Positions 52,532 to 59,850 of a DNA stretch of 64,000 bases are shown piece after piece. The notes beneath the pieces were generated by a model that saw only the letters and a program-made list of their open reading frames with translations, ran no database searches and was not told where the DNA came from. The DNA is taken from positions 124,001 through 188,000 of the forward strand of contig JAFRQR010000002.1 in assembly GCA_017428545.1 (NCBI GenBank). The letters are read 5' to 3'. This DNA is from Clostridiales bacterium. GTDB taxonomy: Bacteria; Bacillota; Clostridia; Saccharofermentanales; Saccharofermentanaceae. How positions within the stretch are numbered: position 1 is the stretch's first letter; every line of letters starts with the position of its first letter. The translations under genes were made by a program, and so were the position numbers.

Positions 52532-53767
52532 TTAGAACAGTTCAGAGAACTTTTCTGCTAGTTTTTCATAAGTGTATCCGTTAAGGACTTCCTCTTTTCC
52601 CTTTCGGCCCATCTGCTCTCTGGCGGAATTATCCATGGATCGCATCTGAGATATGGCGGAAACGATCGCATCCGGATCTTCCGGTTTGATGATCAGACCG
52701 CATCCGGTCCTCTCGACCAGAGTCGGCGGGGCATTGATCGCAAAGATGATCGGTTTTCCTGCCATCATACCATCGAACATCTTATTCATGCATACACCGA
52801 AACGGTAAAGTGGAGAATCGATCGCGCCAATATACACACAGTCGAAGTTTTCGGTCAGTGTCGGAACCGCGGTCTTTACGATCGGCGGAAGGAAACTGAT
52901 GTTTTTAAGATCGGCATCTTTTGCCTCTTTCATCAGATGTTCTTTAGTTACGCCATCTCCGACAAGCACGATATGTACATCCGAGTATTCACTGACCCCG
53001 TTCATCTTCTTTGCAGCGTCAAGAAGTGTTTCGAGGCAGTTCGAAAGTGCATGGCCGCCGAAGTATCCGACAACATACTTATTCTCATCCTTCAACTTCC
53101 TGAAAAGCTCAAGATGCTCAGATGGAAGTTCTTTGGGGGACTCCCATTCTTCGATAACGATACCATTCGGAATGCAATGGAACTTTTCAGGCTTTAAGCC
53201 ATGAGAAATCATATAATCCTTGGAGTACTCCAGAAGAGAAACGACGGCGTCTGCGTGCTTATAAGCAAAGTTTTCACCGTACTGCATCACGACGACAAAA
53301 GGATTCCACTTCGGCATACCGCCGATCTCGATCAGCGTGGACGGCCACATATCGTGTACTTCATGGATGTGCTTTGCCTTATTGGCTTTCTTGGCGATTT
53401 TACTTGCCGGGATCGAATCGATAGGATAAGTCGAAGAGGAAATCACGACATCCGGCTTGATCTCATTCACGATCCACTTTTTCCATTTGCGGAGTTTTCG
53501 GCAGAAACGAAGCATCGTCATGGCACGCTTGGCGCCATTTCCGGAGTACTGGCCGGTCTTCAGCCAGTAATAATCGATGCCGTCGATCGTTTCTTTTTGC
53601 ATATCGTGGTCAACGGTCGGGTTCTTTTTGCGAAGATGCGAATAATCCCCGGCGATCATTGTCACTTTATGCCCCTGCTTTACCCATTCACGGGCAAGAT
53701 AATAAGGACGGAATTCCATTCCCATCTCAGGTGATCCGGCATAATGTTCTATATACAGGATGTTCAT
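52532..53767 (-). CDS. Glycosyltransferase family 4 (WbuB-like)
   Basis: A 411-residue GT4 enzyme with the WbuB-type N-terminus YIEHYAGSPEMGMEFRPYYLA, EVHDMWPSTLIEIGG in the acceptor domain, VVGYFGGHALSNCLETL, and MFDGMMAGKPIIFA as donor-domain motif. WbuB-like enzymes often add the second sugar of the repeat unit. It overlaps the phosphoglycosyl transferase by 4 nt, supporting consecutive steps. Confidence 0.87.
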   Translation of the reverse strand: MNILYIEHYAGSPEMGMEFRPYYLAREWVKQGHKVTMIAGDYSHLRKKNPTVDHDMQKETIDGIDYYWLKTGQYSGNGAKRAMTMLRFCRKLRKWKKWIVNEIKPDVVISSSTYPIDSIPASKIAKKANKAKHIHEVHDMWPSTLIEIGGMPKWNPFVVVMQYGENFAYKHADAVVSLLEYSKDYMISHGLKPEKFHCIPNGIVIEEWESPKELPSEHLELFRKLKDENKYVVGYFGGHALSNCLETLLDAAKKMNGVSEYSDVHIVLVGDGVTKEHLMKEAKDADLKNISFLPPIVKTAVPTLTENFDCVYIGAIDSPLYRFGVCMNKMFDGMMAGKPIIFAINAPPTLVERTGCGLIIKPEDPDAIVSAISQMRSMDNSAREQMGRKGKEEVLNGYTYEKLAEKFSELF

Positions 53768-54462
53768 TTATACTCCTTCCCCAAAACAGCGGCTACTGTC
53801 CGGAACATAGTCAAAAAATCACGCCCGAAACTGAATCTTCTGATAGATTCGAGATTCCACTTCATCTTATCCGGCAGGATCTTTTCAACATATACGTCAT
53901 CAACGTTTGTCGTATCTTTTAAAAGCTTGTCTTCATCCTTATAACGGATGCTTGCTTCCGAGGTAATGCCGGCCGGCATAAGAAGCGTCGCGTTGAACTC
54001 CGGTATATATCGGTCCACATACTTGACCGCTTCCGGTCTGGTCCCGACAAAAGACATATCACCGAGGATAACATCGATCAGCTGAGGAAGCTCATCCAGA
54101 CGAAGTCCACGCAGCTTGCTTCCGATCTTAGTGATTCTGCTGTCGTTATCGACCGTGACTACAGAACCCTTCTTATCGGCATTATTGACCATAGTTCTGA
54201 ACTTATGGATACGGAAGTGCTTCCCGTAAGTCGTCACACGCTCCTGTCGGTAAAGGACAGGGCCTTCGGAATCCGCTTTGATGAGGATCGCGATAATGAT
54301 CATCGGGATCAAAAGAAGGATCAGCATGATCAGTGCGATAAGAAGATCGAAAAATCGTTTCAGGAAAAGCTGAAATCTTTTCTTTCGAAGGATATCCCAA
54401 TACTGACGGACTTCGGGCGTCCGCATAAAATCAGGTATGGCTTCCCATTTTCTTAACATCAT
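53764..54462 (-). CDS. Initiating phosphoglycosyl transferase (PglC/WcaJ catalytic domain type)
   Basis: A 232-residue membrane enzyme that transfers a sugar-1-phosphate to undecaprenyl phosphate. It has the re-entrant hydrophobic helix after KRFFDLLIALIML, RQERVTTYGKHFRIHKFRTM, and the catalytic Asp-Glu dyad in RLDELPQL, followed by GDMSFVGTRPE. It is the short monotopic form without the multi-pass N-terminal domain. It starts the glycan made by this locus. Confidence 0.92.
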   Translation of the reverse strand: MMLRKWEAIPDFMRTPEVRQYWDILRKKRFQLFLKRFFDLLIALIMLILLLIPMIIIAILIKADSEGPVLYRQERVTTYGKHFRIHKFRTMVNNADKKGSVVTVDNDSRITKIGSKLRGLRLDELPQLIDVILGDMSFVGTRPEAVKYVDRYIPEFNATLLMPAGITSEASIRYKDEDKLLKDTTNVDDVYVEKILPDKMKWNLESIRRFSFGRDFLTMFRTVAAVLGKEYK

Positions 54463-54495
54463 TCAATCAATCCCCAGCAGAATAAGTTTCAAAGC

Positions 54496-55827
54496 TCATT
54501 GCTTACCGCTTCTGAATTCTTTCATTACATCAGAAAGGTTCTCACAGATATACTCAACTTCTTCATCTGTAAGTAATGTATGAAGAGGTAAAGTGATCAG
54601 GTTGTGATAGTAATCGAAAGCATTCGGGAAATCCGCAATATCCCATCCGAGATTCTTATATGCCGTCATCATCGGAAGCGGTTTATAGTGTACGTTTGTG
54701 GTAACCCCTCTAAGTGCGAGCTGTTCGATGATCTTGTTTCTGTCTTCCTCACCGATCCCCGGGATCCTCATGAGGTAAAGATGATTCGAACTGCTGATAT
54801 TGTCAGTATGATGGATAAGATGCGAAATACCGAGTTCATCACAAATTTTGTCATACTTTTGGATGATCTGGCTTCTGCGCTCTAGAAGTGATGCATAACG
54901 GTCCAGCTGACGAAGACCGATCGCCGCCATGATATCAGTCATATTGCACTTATACCAAGGTCCGATAATATCATATTCCCACACGCCGACTTTCGTCTTA
55001 GCAAGTGCATCTTTATTCTGGCCGTGAAGGCTCAAAAGCTGAAAGAACTTATAGATCTCGCTGTTATCGATACCCGGGATCGTTTTCCAGGTGGCAGCAC
55101 CGCCCTCAGCGGTCGTAAAGTTCTTAACTGCATGGAAACTGAATCCGGTAAAGTCAGCAAGCGCACCGCAGTATTTGACGGAGCCTTCGAAGACGCGGCT
55201 TCCGCCCAAACCATGTGCACAGTCGGAAACAACAGCGACACGGCCGAGTGCTTTTTGAATACGGGAAGAAAAATCGTGAAGCGGTTCACCGTTTGGTTCC
55301 GTCGCGTGGAACAGGGATCTCTTCTCTTCTACGACTTTAAAGATCTTTTCATAGTCGCATACGATACCTGCAAGATCGACACAGACCACAGCTTTTGTCT
55401 TTTCGGTGATCATTTCGGAAAGCTTGTCATAGTCCATTTCCGGCATATGTGTCACGGGATCTCCGTCTTTTACGATATCTACGAACTTAACGGTCGCGCC
55501 GCAATGGATCGCGGCGGATGCAGAAGCGGAATAAGTGTAAGAAGGTACAAGTACTTCATCCCCTTCTGTTACACCGAGGATACGCAGATTCAATTCTTCT
55601 GCGGCAGTTGCAGAATTCAGGCAGACAACACGATTGCTCCAGCGGTCAGGATCCTGATCTACATCGACATCGTTTTTTCCTGTCTCAATATATGCGGCAA
55701 GTCTTCTTTCAAGCAACTTTGTTCTGGGACCTGTTGTGATCCAGCCGCTTCGTAAAGCCTCTACAACTTCAGAGATCTCGGCTTCTGTAATATCCGGCGG
55801 ACTGAACTTAATAACTCTTTTTTCCAT
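54496..55827 (-). CDS. DegT/DnrJ/EryC1/StrS-family aminotransferase, long form
   Basis: A 443-residue PLP enzyme, longer than the usual about 370. It has SGWITTGPRTKLLE, NSATAAEELNLRIL, VPSYTYSASASAA, DCAHGLGGS and the PLP lysine in GFSFHAVKNFTTAEGGA. Two insertions (about residues 50-65 and 165-190) account for the extra length. It is the first gene of the polysaccharide operon and probably makes an amino sugar, but no 4,6-dehydratase is present in the window to pair with it. Confidence 0.85.
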   Translation of the reverse strand: MEKRVIKFSPPDITEAEISEVVEALRSGWITTGPRTKLLERRLAAYIETGKNDVDVDQDPDRWSNRVVCLNSATAAEELNLRILGVTEGDEVLVPSYTYSASASAAIHCGATVKFVDIVKDGDPVTHMPEMDYDKLSEMITEKTKAVVCVDLAGIVCDYEKIFKVVEEKRSLFHATEPNGEPLHDFSSRIQKALGRVAVVSDCAHGLGGSRVFEGSVKYCGALADFTGFSFHAVKNFTTAEGGAATWKTIPGIDNSEIYKFFQLLSLHGQNKDALAKTKVGVWEYDIIGPWYKCNMTDIMAAIGLRQLDRYASLLERRSQIIQKYDKICDELGISHLIHHTDNISSSNHLYLMRIPGIGEEDRNKIIEQLALRGVTTNVHYKPLPMMTAYKNLGWDIADFPNAFDYYHNLITLPLHTLLTDEEVEYICENLSDVMKEFRSGKQ

Positions 55828-55871
55828 GGTACCTCGTTGGCATAAATCGCCTAATAACCTAGTTTAAAATC

Positions 55872-55900
55872 ATTATAACAATCATGTCTGAAATTGTGTA
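55872..55900 (-). promoter_or_regulatory. Promoter of the polysaccharide operon
   Basis: On the minus strand TACACA (55900-55895), a 17-nt spacer and a perfect TATAAT (55877-55872) lie 45 nt upstream of the aminotransferase start. Confidence 0.65.
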
Positions 55901-55911
55901 CTTACTATAAA

Positions 55912-55940
55912 TACAATAAAATCACCCATGTAAGGGTGAT
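55912..55940 (-). terminator. Terminator after tRNA-Leu
   Basis: ATCACCC (55921-55927) pairs with GGGTGAT (55934-55940) around a 6-nt loop. On the minus strand it is followed by TTTATT. It separates the tRNA from the polysaccharide promoter. Confidence 0.65.
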
Positions 55941-55960
55941 TCTATTGCAAAATAACAATA

Positions 55961-56045
55961 TGGTGGGGCTGATGGGACTTGAACCCATACGATTTAAGGT
56001 CGGCAGATTTTGAGTCTGCTGCGTCTGCCATTCCGCCACAACCCC
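55961..56045 (-). tRNA. tRNA-Leu (CAA)
   Basis: An 85-nt class II tRNA with a long variable arm. Acceptor stem GGGGTTG pairs with CAGCCCC; the anticodon loop CTCAAAA gives CAA; the T arm has GGTTCAAGTCC. CCA is encoded at the 3' end. Confidence 0.95.
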
Positions 56046-56122
56046 GAAATAGCGAAAATTATATTAGCATACCCATATCGGCGTGTCAAACCGCAAAAAG
56101 AACGGATACATCGTCAACAGGC

Positions 56123-57130
56123 TTATTTCAAGACGCTCTTTTTGACAAAGTTGTAGGAGTCTTTGCACATCTTCTCAAGGTCATACTGCGCCTTCCATCC
56201 AAGTTCTTTTTCTGCTTTGGAAGGATCAGAATAACAAGTCGCGATATCGCCGGGGCGGCGCTCAGTGACCTGGTAAGGAATGGACAACTGATTTGCTTTT
56301 TCAAAGGCATGAATGATATCAAGAACACTGTATCCTTTTCCGGTGCCGAGATTATAGATATAAACTCCGGGTTCATCGTTAAACTTCTTCATGACACTTA
56401 CATGTCCTTTGGCAAGATCGACAACGTGGATATAATCACGAACACCCGTTCCGTCAGGCGTTTCATAATCATTTCCGAAGACACGAAGGAAAGGAAGCTT
56501 TCCGGATACGACCTGCATGATATAAGGCATCAGATTATTCGGGATCCCATTCGGCTCCTCGCCGAGAAGGCCACTCTCATGGGCGCCGATCGGATTGAAA
56601 TATCGAAGCAGCATGACGTGCCAGGTCGGATTTGCTTTCTGATAATCCGAAAGGATCCTCTCAAGCATCTTCTTCGTCTCACCATAAGGATTTGTGGTCT
56701 CGCCAAGAGGACACTCTTCCGTAATCGGGATCGCGGCCGGATTTCCATACACGGTCGCAGATGAAGAAAAAACGATATTCTTAACGTCATACTCATTCAT
56801 AACACGTATCAGGTTCAACGTGCCCCCTACATTATTACTGTAGTATTCCCAAGGCTTTGCTACGCTCTCGCCTACTGCCTTTAAGCCGGCAAAATGAATG
56901 ACCGCATCAATATGGTTTTCAGAAAACACAGGACGCAGTGAATCAATATCGCGCATATCCGCCTGATAAAACTTCGGACGCTTTCCAGTGATCTTACAAA
57001 CATTATCTAAAGCGGACTCTTTGGAATTAGAAAGATTATCAAAAACTACAACATCAAAACCGGCATTAATCAGTTCAACGCAAGTATGAGAACCAATATA
57101 TCCGGTACCGCCGGTAACGAGAATCTGCAT
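56123..57130 (-). CDS. galE: UDP-glucose 4-epimerase
   Basis: A 335-residue SDR enzyme interconverting UDP-glucose and UDP-galactose (or the N-acetyl forms). It has the NAD motif [13 protein letters not shown], the SSSATVYG catalytic Ser/Thr region, and the YxxxK motif in NPYGETKK. It sits between tRNA genes, next to but transcribed separately from the polysaccharide locus, to which it may supply UDP-Gal or UDP-GalNAc. GGAGG precedes the ATG. Confidence 0.95.
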   Translation of the reverse strand: MQILVTGGTGYIGSHTCVELINAGFDVVVFDNLSNSKESALDNVCKITGKRPKFYQADMRDIDSLRPVFSENHIDAVIHFAGLKAVGESVAKPWEYYSNNVGGTLNLIRVMNEYDVKNIVFSSSATVYGNPAAIPITEECPLGETTNPYGETKKMLERILSDYQKANPTWHVMLLRYFNPIGAHESGLLGEEPNGIPNNLMPYIMQVVSGKLPFLRVFGNDYETPDGTGVRDYIHVVDLAKGHVSVMKKFNDEPGVYIYNLGTGKGYSVLDIIHAFEKANQLSIPYQVTERRPGDIATCYSDPSKAEKELGWKAQYDLEKMCKDSYNFVKKSVLK

Positions 57131-57152
57131 AAGGGACCTCCATAGCCGAAGA

Positions 57153-57181
57153 ATTATCTAACACAAAATCAATTTTATCAG
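57153..57181 (-). promoter_or_regulatory. Putative galE promoter
   Basis: On the minus strand CTGATA (57181-57176), a 17-nt spacer and GATAAT (57158-57153), 22 nt upstream of the start codon. Confidence 0.4.
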
Positions 57182-57197
57182 ATTATTGCCGTTTTTT

Positions 57198-57233
57198 ACA
57201 AAAAGAAAACCTCTTCTTTTGAAAGAAGAGGTT
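57198..57233 (-). terminator. Terminator after tRNA-Tyr
   Basis: AACCTCTTCTTT (57208-57219) and AAAGAAGAGGTT (57222-57233) are perfectly complementary. On the minus strand the hairpin is followed by TTCTTTTTG. Confidence 0.85.
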
Positions 57234-57235
57234 TC

Positions 57236-57320
57236 TGGTGGGAGAAGGTGGATTCGAACCACCGAAGTCGGTGACAACAGATTTACAGTCTGCCCCCTTT
57301 GGCCGCTCGGGAATTCTCCC
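57236..57320 (-). tRNA. tRNA-Tyr (GTA)
   Basis: An 85-nt class II tRNA. Acceptor GGGAGAA pairs with TTCTCCC; the anticodon loop CTGTAAA gives GTA; the T arm has GGTTCGAATCC; CCA is encoded. Confidence 0.96.
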
Positions 57321-57351
57321 TCATATATATGTATGTAAGTTGGCTTCGTAG

Positions 57352-57428
57352 TGGTGGGCCTTCAGGGACTCGAACCCAGGACCGACCGGTTATGAGCCGG
57401 TTGCTCTAACCAACTGAGCTAAAGGCCC
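57352..57428 (-). tRNA. tRNA with CAT anticodon, probably tRNA-Ile2 (lysidine-modified)
   Basis: A 77-nt class I tRNA with loop CTCATAA (anticodon CAT) and encoded CCA. The acceptor GGGCCTT pairs with AAGGCCC, so C4-G69 and C5-G68 are present, the pairs used by TilS to recognise tRNA-Ile2 (known in E. coli). The body also resembles Bacillus tRNA-Ile2 more than elongator tRNA-Met. Elongator Met remains possible. Confidence 0.85.
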
Positions 57429-57509
57429 GCTTGTTTTGAGTTTGTACCCATTTCTCAAAGCGCAAGAAAGATTATAGCGATAAAGATGTGTTTCGTCAAC
57501 ACCTTTTCG

Positions 57510-57568
57510 AAAAATACCGAGACTCGCTGAATATCCGGGAAATTTCAGACTTCAACGAGTCTCGGATC
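57510..57568 (-). terminator. Terminator after asd
   Basis: CCGAGACTCG (57518-57527) and CGAGTCTCGG (57556-57565) are perfectly complementary with a 28-nt loop. On the minus strand the stem is followed by TATTTTTCG. Confidence 0.7.
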
Positions 57569-57588
57569 AGTTTTTCCGAAACGGATGA

Positions 57589-58674
57589 TCAGTCTTTAGC
57601 AGACAGATAACCCTTCTTGTAAAGAAGCTCAGCTGTGAGCATCGCACCACCTGCAGCACCACGAAGAGTATTGTGGGAAAGGCAGGTAAACTTGTAATCG
57701 AAGATCGGATCCTCTCTCAAACGGCCGATCGAAACGCCCATGCCGCCTTCGAATTTTGCATCCAGAGCCGGCTGCGGACGGTTGTCCTCGTCGATGTACT
57801 GGAGGAACTGCTTCGGAGCATGCGGAAGTCCGAGTTCCTGCGGTGCGCCCTTATAGTTCTTCCAAGCCTCAAGCATTTCTTCCTTAGTCGGTTTCTTTTC
57901 GAACTTTACGGATACTGCAGCAGTATGACCTTCCTGAACAGCTACACGATAGCACTGAGCAGAGATGATCGGAGCATCTGCCTTAACGATCTCGTTACCT
58001 TCGATATGTCCCCATACTTTGAGCGGTTCCTGCTCACTCTTCTCTTCTTCACCGCCAATGTAAGGAATCATATTTCCTACCATTTCCGGCCAGTCCTTAA
58101 AGGTCTTACCGGCACCGGAGATCGCCTGGTAAGTACAAACATTGATGTACTTGATACCAAAACCGAGGAGCGGAGTTAATGCAGGAACATAACTCTGAAT
58201 GGAACAGTTGGGCTTAACTGCGATAAATCCGCGCTTTGTTCCAAGTCTTTCTCTCTGCTTTTCGATGATCGCCGCATGATCGGAATTGATCTCAGGAACC
58301 ATCATCGGAACATCAGAGGTCCATCTGTGAGCAGAGTTATTAGAAACAACAGGAGTCTCGAGCTTAGCGATCTTCTCTTCAAGCGCGCGGATCTCATCTT
58401 TCTTCATATCAACAGCGCAGAAAACAAAATCGACCTTCTCACAAACCTTTTCGATATCCTCAGTACTTTCTACGATCATATCCTTTACATAAGAAGGCAT
58501 ATCCACATCGATCTTCCAGCGGCCCTCAACTGCCTCAGCATATGGCTTTCCGGCAGAACGCGGAGAAGCAACTACTGCGACACATTCAAACCACGGATGA
58601 TCATCCAAAAGCGAGATGAATCTCTGTCCTACATAACCTGTTGCGCCAATGACGCCGACTCTTAACTTAGCCAT
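57589..58674 (-). CDS. asd: Aspartate-semialdehyde dehydrogenase (archaeal/fungal-type)
   Basis: A 361-residue enzyme reducing aspartyl phosphate to aspartate semialdehyde for lysine, threonine, methionine and peptidoglycan diaminopimelate. It has the NADP motif GVIGATGYVGQRF, the catalytic cysteine in VKPNCSIQSY, and ISGAGKTFKDWPEM. Its pattern follows the branch typical of archaea and fungi rather than the classic bacterial enzyme. ATG 58674 is set by GAGG upstream; the frame extends upstream to 58758 through the promoter. Confidence 0.93.
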   Translation of the reverse strand: MAKLRVGVIGATGYVGQRFISLLDDHPWFECVAVVASPRSAGKPYAEAVEGRWKIDVDMPSYVKDMIVESTEDIEKVCEKVDFVFCAVDMKKDEIRALEEKIAKLETPVVSNNSAHRWTSDVPMMVPEINSDHAAIIEKQRERLGTKRGFIAVKPNCSIQSYVPALTPLLGFGIKYINVCTYQAISGAGKTFKDWPEMVGNMIPYIGGEEEKSEQEPLKVWGHIEGNEIVKADAPIISAQCYRVAVQEGHTAAVSVKFEKKPTKEEMLEAWKNYKGAPQELGLPHAPKQFLQYIDEDNRPQPALDAKFEGGMGVSIGRLREDPIFDYKFTCLSHNTLRGAAGGAMLTAELLYKKGYLSAKD

Positions 58675-58692
58675 TCTCTTTTCCTCTTTCGT

Positions 58693-58711
58693 TGTCCACG
58701 TACGGTGGACA
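58693..58711. promoter_or_regulatory. Palindrome in the asd leader
   Basis: TGTCCAC (58694-58700) and GTGGACA (58705-58711) form a perfect 7-bp dyad with a 4-nt spacer. It lies between the predicted transcription start (about 58723) and the asd ribosome binding site. It could be an operator or a short hairpin. Confidence 0.5.
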
Positions 58712-58729
58712 TTTGTCTTTGATGGGTGT

Positions 58730-58758
58730 ATTATAGCGCAACCCAATATGGAAAGCAA
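58730..58758 (-). promoter_or_regulatory. asd promoter
   Basis: On the minus strand TTGCTT (58758-58753), a 17-nt spacer and a perfect TATAAT (58735-58730). It is back to back with the recombinase gene. Confidence 0.75.
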
Positions 58759-58823
58759 GTCATTTTTCGATATTTATGATAAGATTATCCTAACAGTTTA
58801 GTTTTGTTTAATCAGGAGATCGT

Positions 58824-59828
58824 ATGAGTCGTCCCAAAGGCAAATCATCAGGTGAAAACGCCACATTCCCGATTCTTGAACAGTACCTTCGCTATATGCA
58901 GGCTGTTCAGGAAAAATCGCCGCTGACGATTAAAGAATATAAATATGATCTTATTCTTCTTTTTAGATTCCTGAAACAGGACCGTGGTCTTGTAAAGACA
59001 TCCGAAGACTTTAAGTTTGAAGATATTCCGATCAATGACATTGACGAGAAATTCTTGAACAGTATCACTTCTGATGATCTTTTTGCATTCATGATCTTTC
59101 TTTCGCGTCAGAGAAAAGCCTCTTCTGCTACCCGCGCAAGAAAAGTTGCCACTGTGAAGTCTTTCTTTAAGTATCTGTCGCAGAAGAAAAGGATCGTTAA
59201 AGACGATCCTTCGTACGACCTGGAAACGCCGAGACGCGCCAAAAGGCTTCCGAAGTACCTGAACCTTGAACAGAGCCGGGATCTTCTGGAAGCGGCGGAA
59301 AAGTCAGAAAGCACCTATGCTTCAAGAGACTACTGCATCGTTACTTTATTTCTTAACTGCGGCATGCGTCTTTCCGAGCTCCGCAGTATCGACCTTTCCG
59401 ATATTTCGGAAGATACGCTGAGAGTCGTGGGTAAAGGCAACAAGGAACGGACGATTTATTTGAATGACGCCTGTATCCGAGCGCTTTCCGATTATTATCC
59501 AGAAAGAGATGCCATGAAAAAGAAAGATAAGGATGCGCTCTTTTTGAGCAGCCGCGGAACAAGGATCAGTGCGCCTATGATCCAGAATATCATCAAGCGC
59601 CTCTTCTCTGCTTCCGGGATCGATGCTTCCGCGTATTCCGTTCATAAGCTTAGACATACATGCGCAACACTTATGTATAAATACGGTCAGGTCGATATCA
59701 GAACACTTCAGGCGATCCTTGGACATCAGAGTGTCGCCACAACACAGATCTATACGCATGTCGACGAAGATTCTCTGCATGATGCCGTTTCTAAGAACCC
59801 GCTGGCGAACATTAAAAAAGACAGCTGA
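58824..59828 (+). CDS. XerC/XerD-type tyrosine recombinase
   Basis: A 334-residue recombinase. The N-terminal SAM-like core-binding domain includes LRYMQAVQEKSPLTIKEY. The catalytic domain shows the first Arg in NCGMRLSELRSIDL, then HKLRHTCATLMY, GHQSVATTQIYTHV with the final His and the nucleophile Tyr. Length and pattern fit chromosomal Xer proteins rather than phage integrases. GGAG precedes the ATG. It presumably acts in chromosome dimer resolution. Despite nearby tRNA genes, no attachment-site repeats were seen. Confidence 0.88.
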   Translation: MSRPKGKSSGENATFPILEQYLRYMQAVQEKSPLTIKEYKYDLILLFRFLKQDRGLVKTSEDFKFEDIPINDIDEKFLNSITSDDLFAFMIFLSRQRKASSATRARKVATVKSFFKYLSQKKRIVKDDPSYDLETPRRAKRLPKYLNLEQSRDLLEAAEKSESTYASRDYCIVTLFLNCGMRLSELRSIDLSDISEDTLRVVGKGNKERTIYLNDACIRALSDYYPERDAMKKKDKDALFLSSRGTRISAPMIQNIIKRLFSASGIDASAYSVHKLRHTCATLMYKYGQVDIRTLQAILGHQSVATTQIYTHVDEDSLHDAVSKNPLANIKKDS

Positions 59829-59850
59829 GATCACCCGGCTGTCTTTTAAA
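59815..59850. terminator. Bidirectional terminator between recombinase and esterase genes
   Basis: AAAAGACAGC (59816-59825) and GCTGTCTTTT (59838-59847) are perfectly complementary, with A and T tracts on both sides. It overlaps the recombinase stop codon and serves both convergent genes. Confidence 0.85.

Noticed and set aside
58675-58823. Possible lysine riboswitch or T-box upstream of asd
   Set aside because: The region is only about 150 nt, shared with a divergent gene, and shows neither T-box nor lysine-riboswitch consensus.
58824-59828. Tyrosine recombinase beside tRNA genes as sign of an integrated element
   Set aside because: The protein fits housekeeping Xer recombinases, neighbours are ordinary genes, and I saw no direct repeat of a tRNA 3' end.
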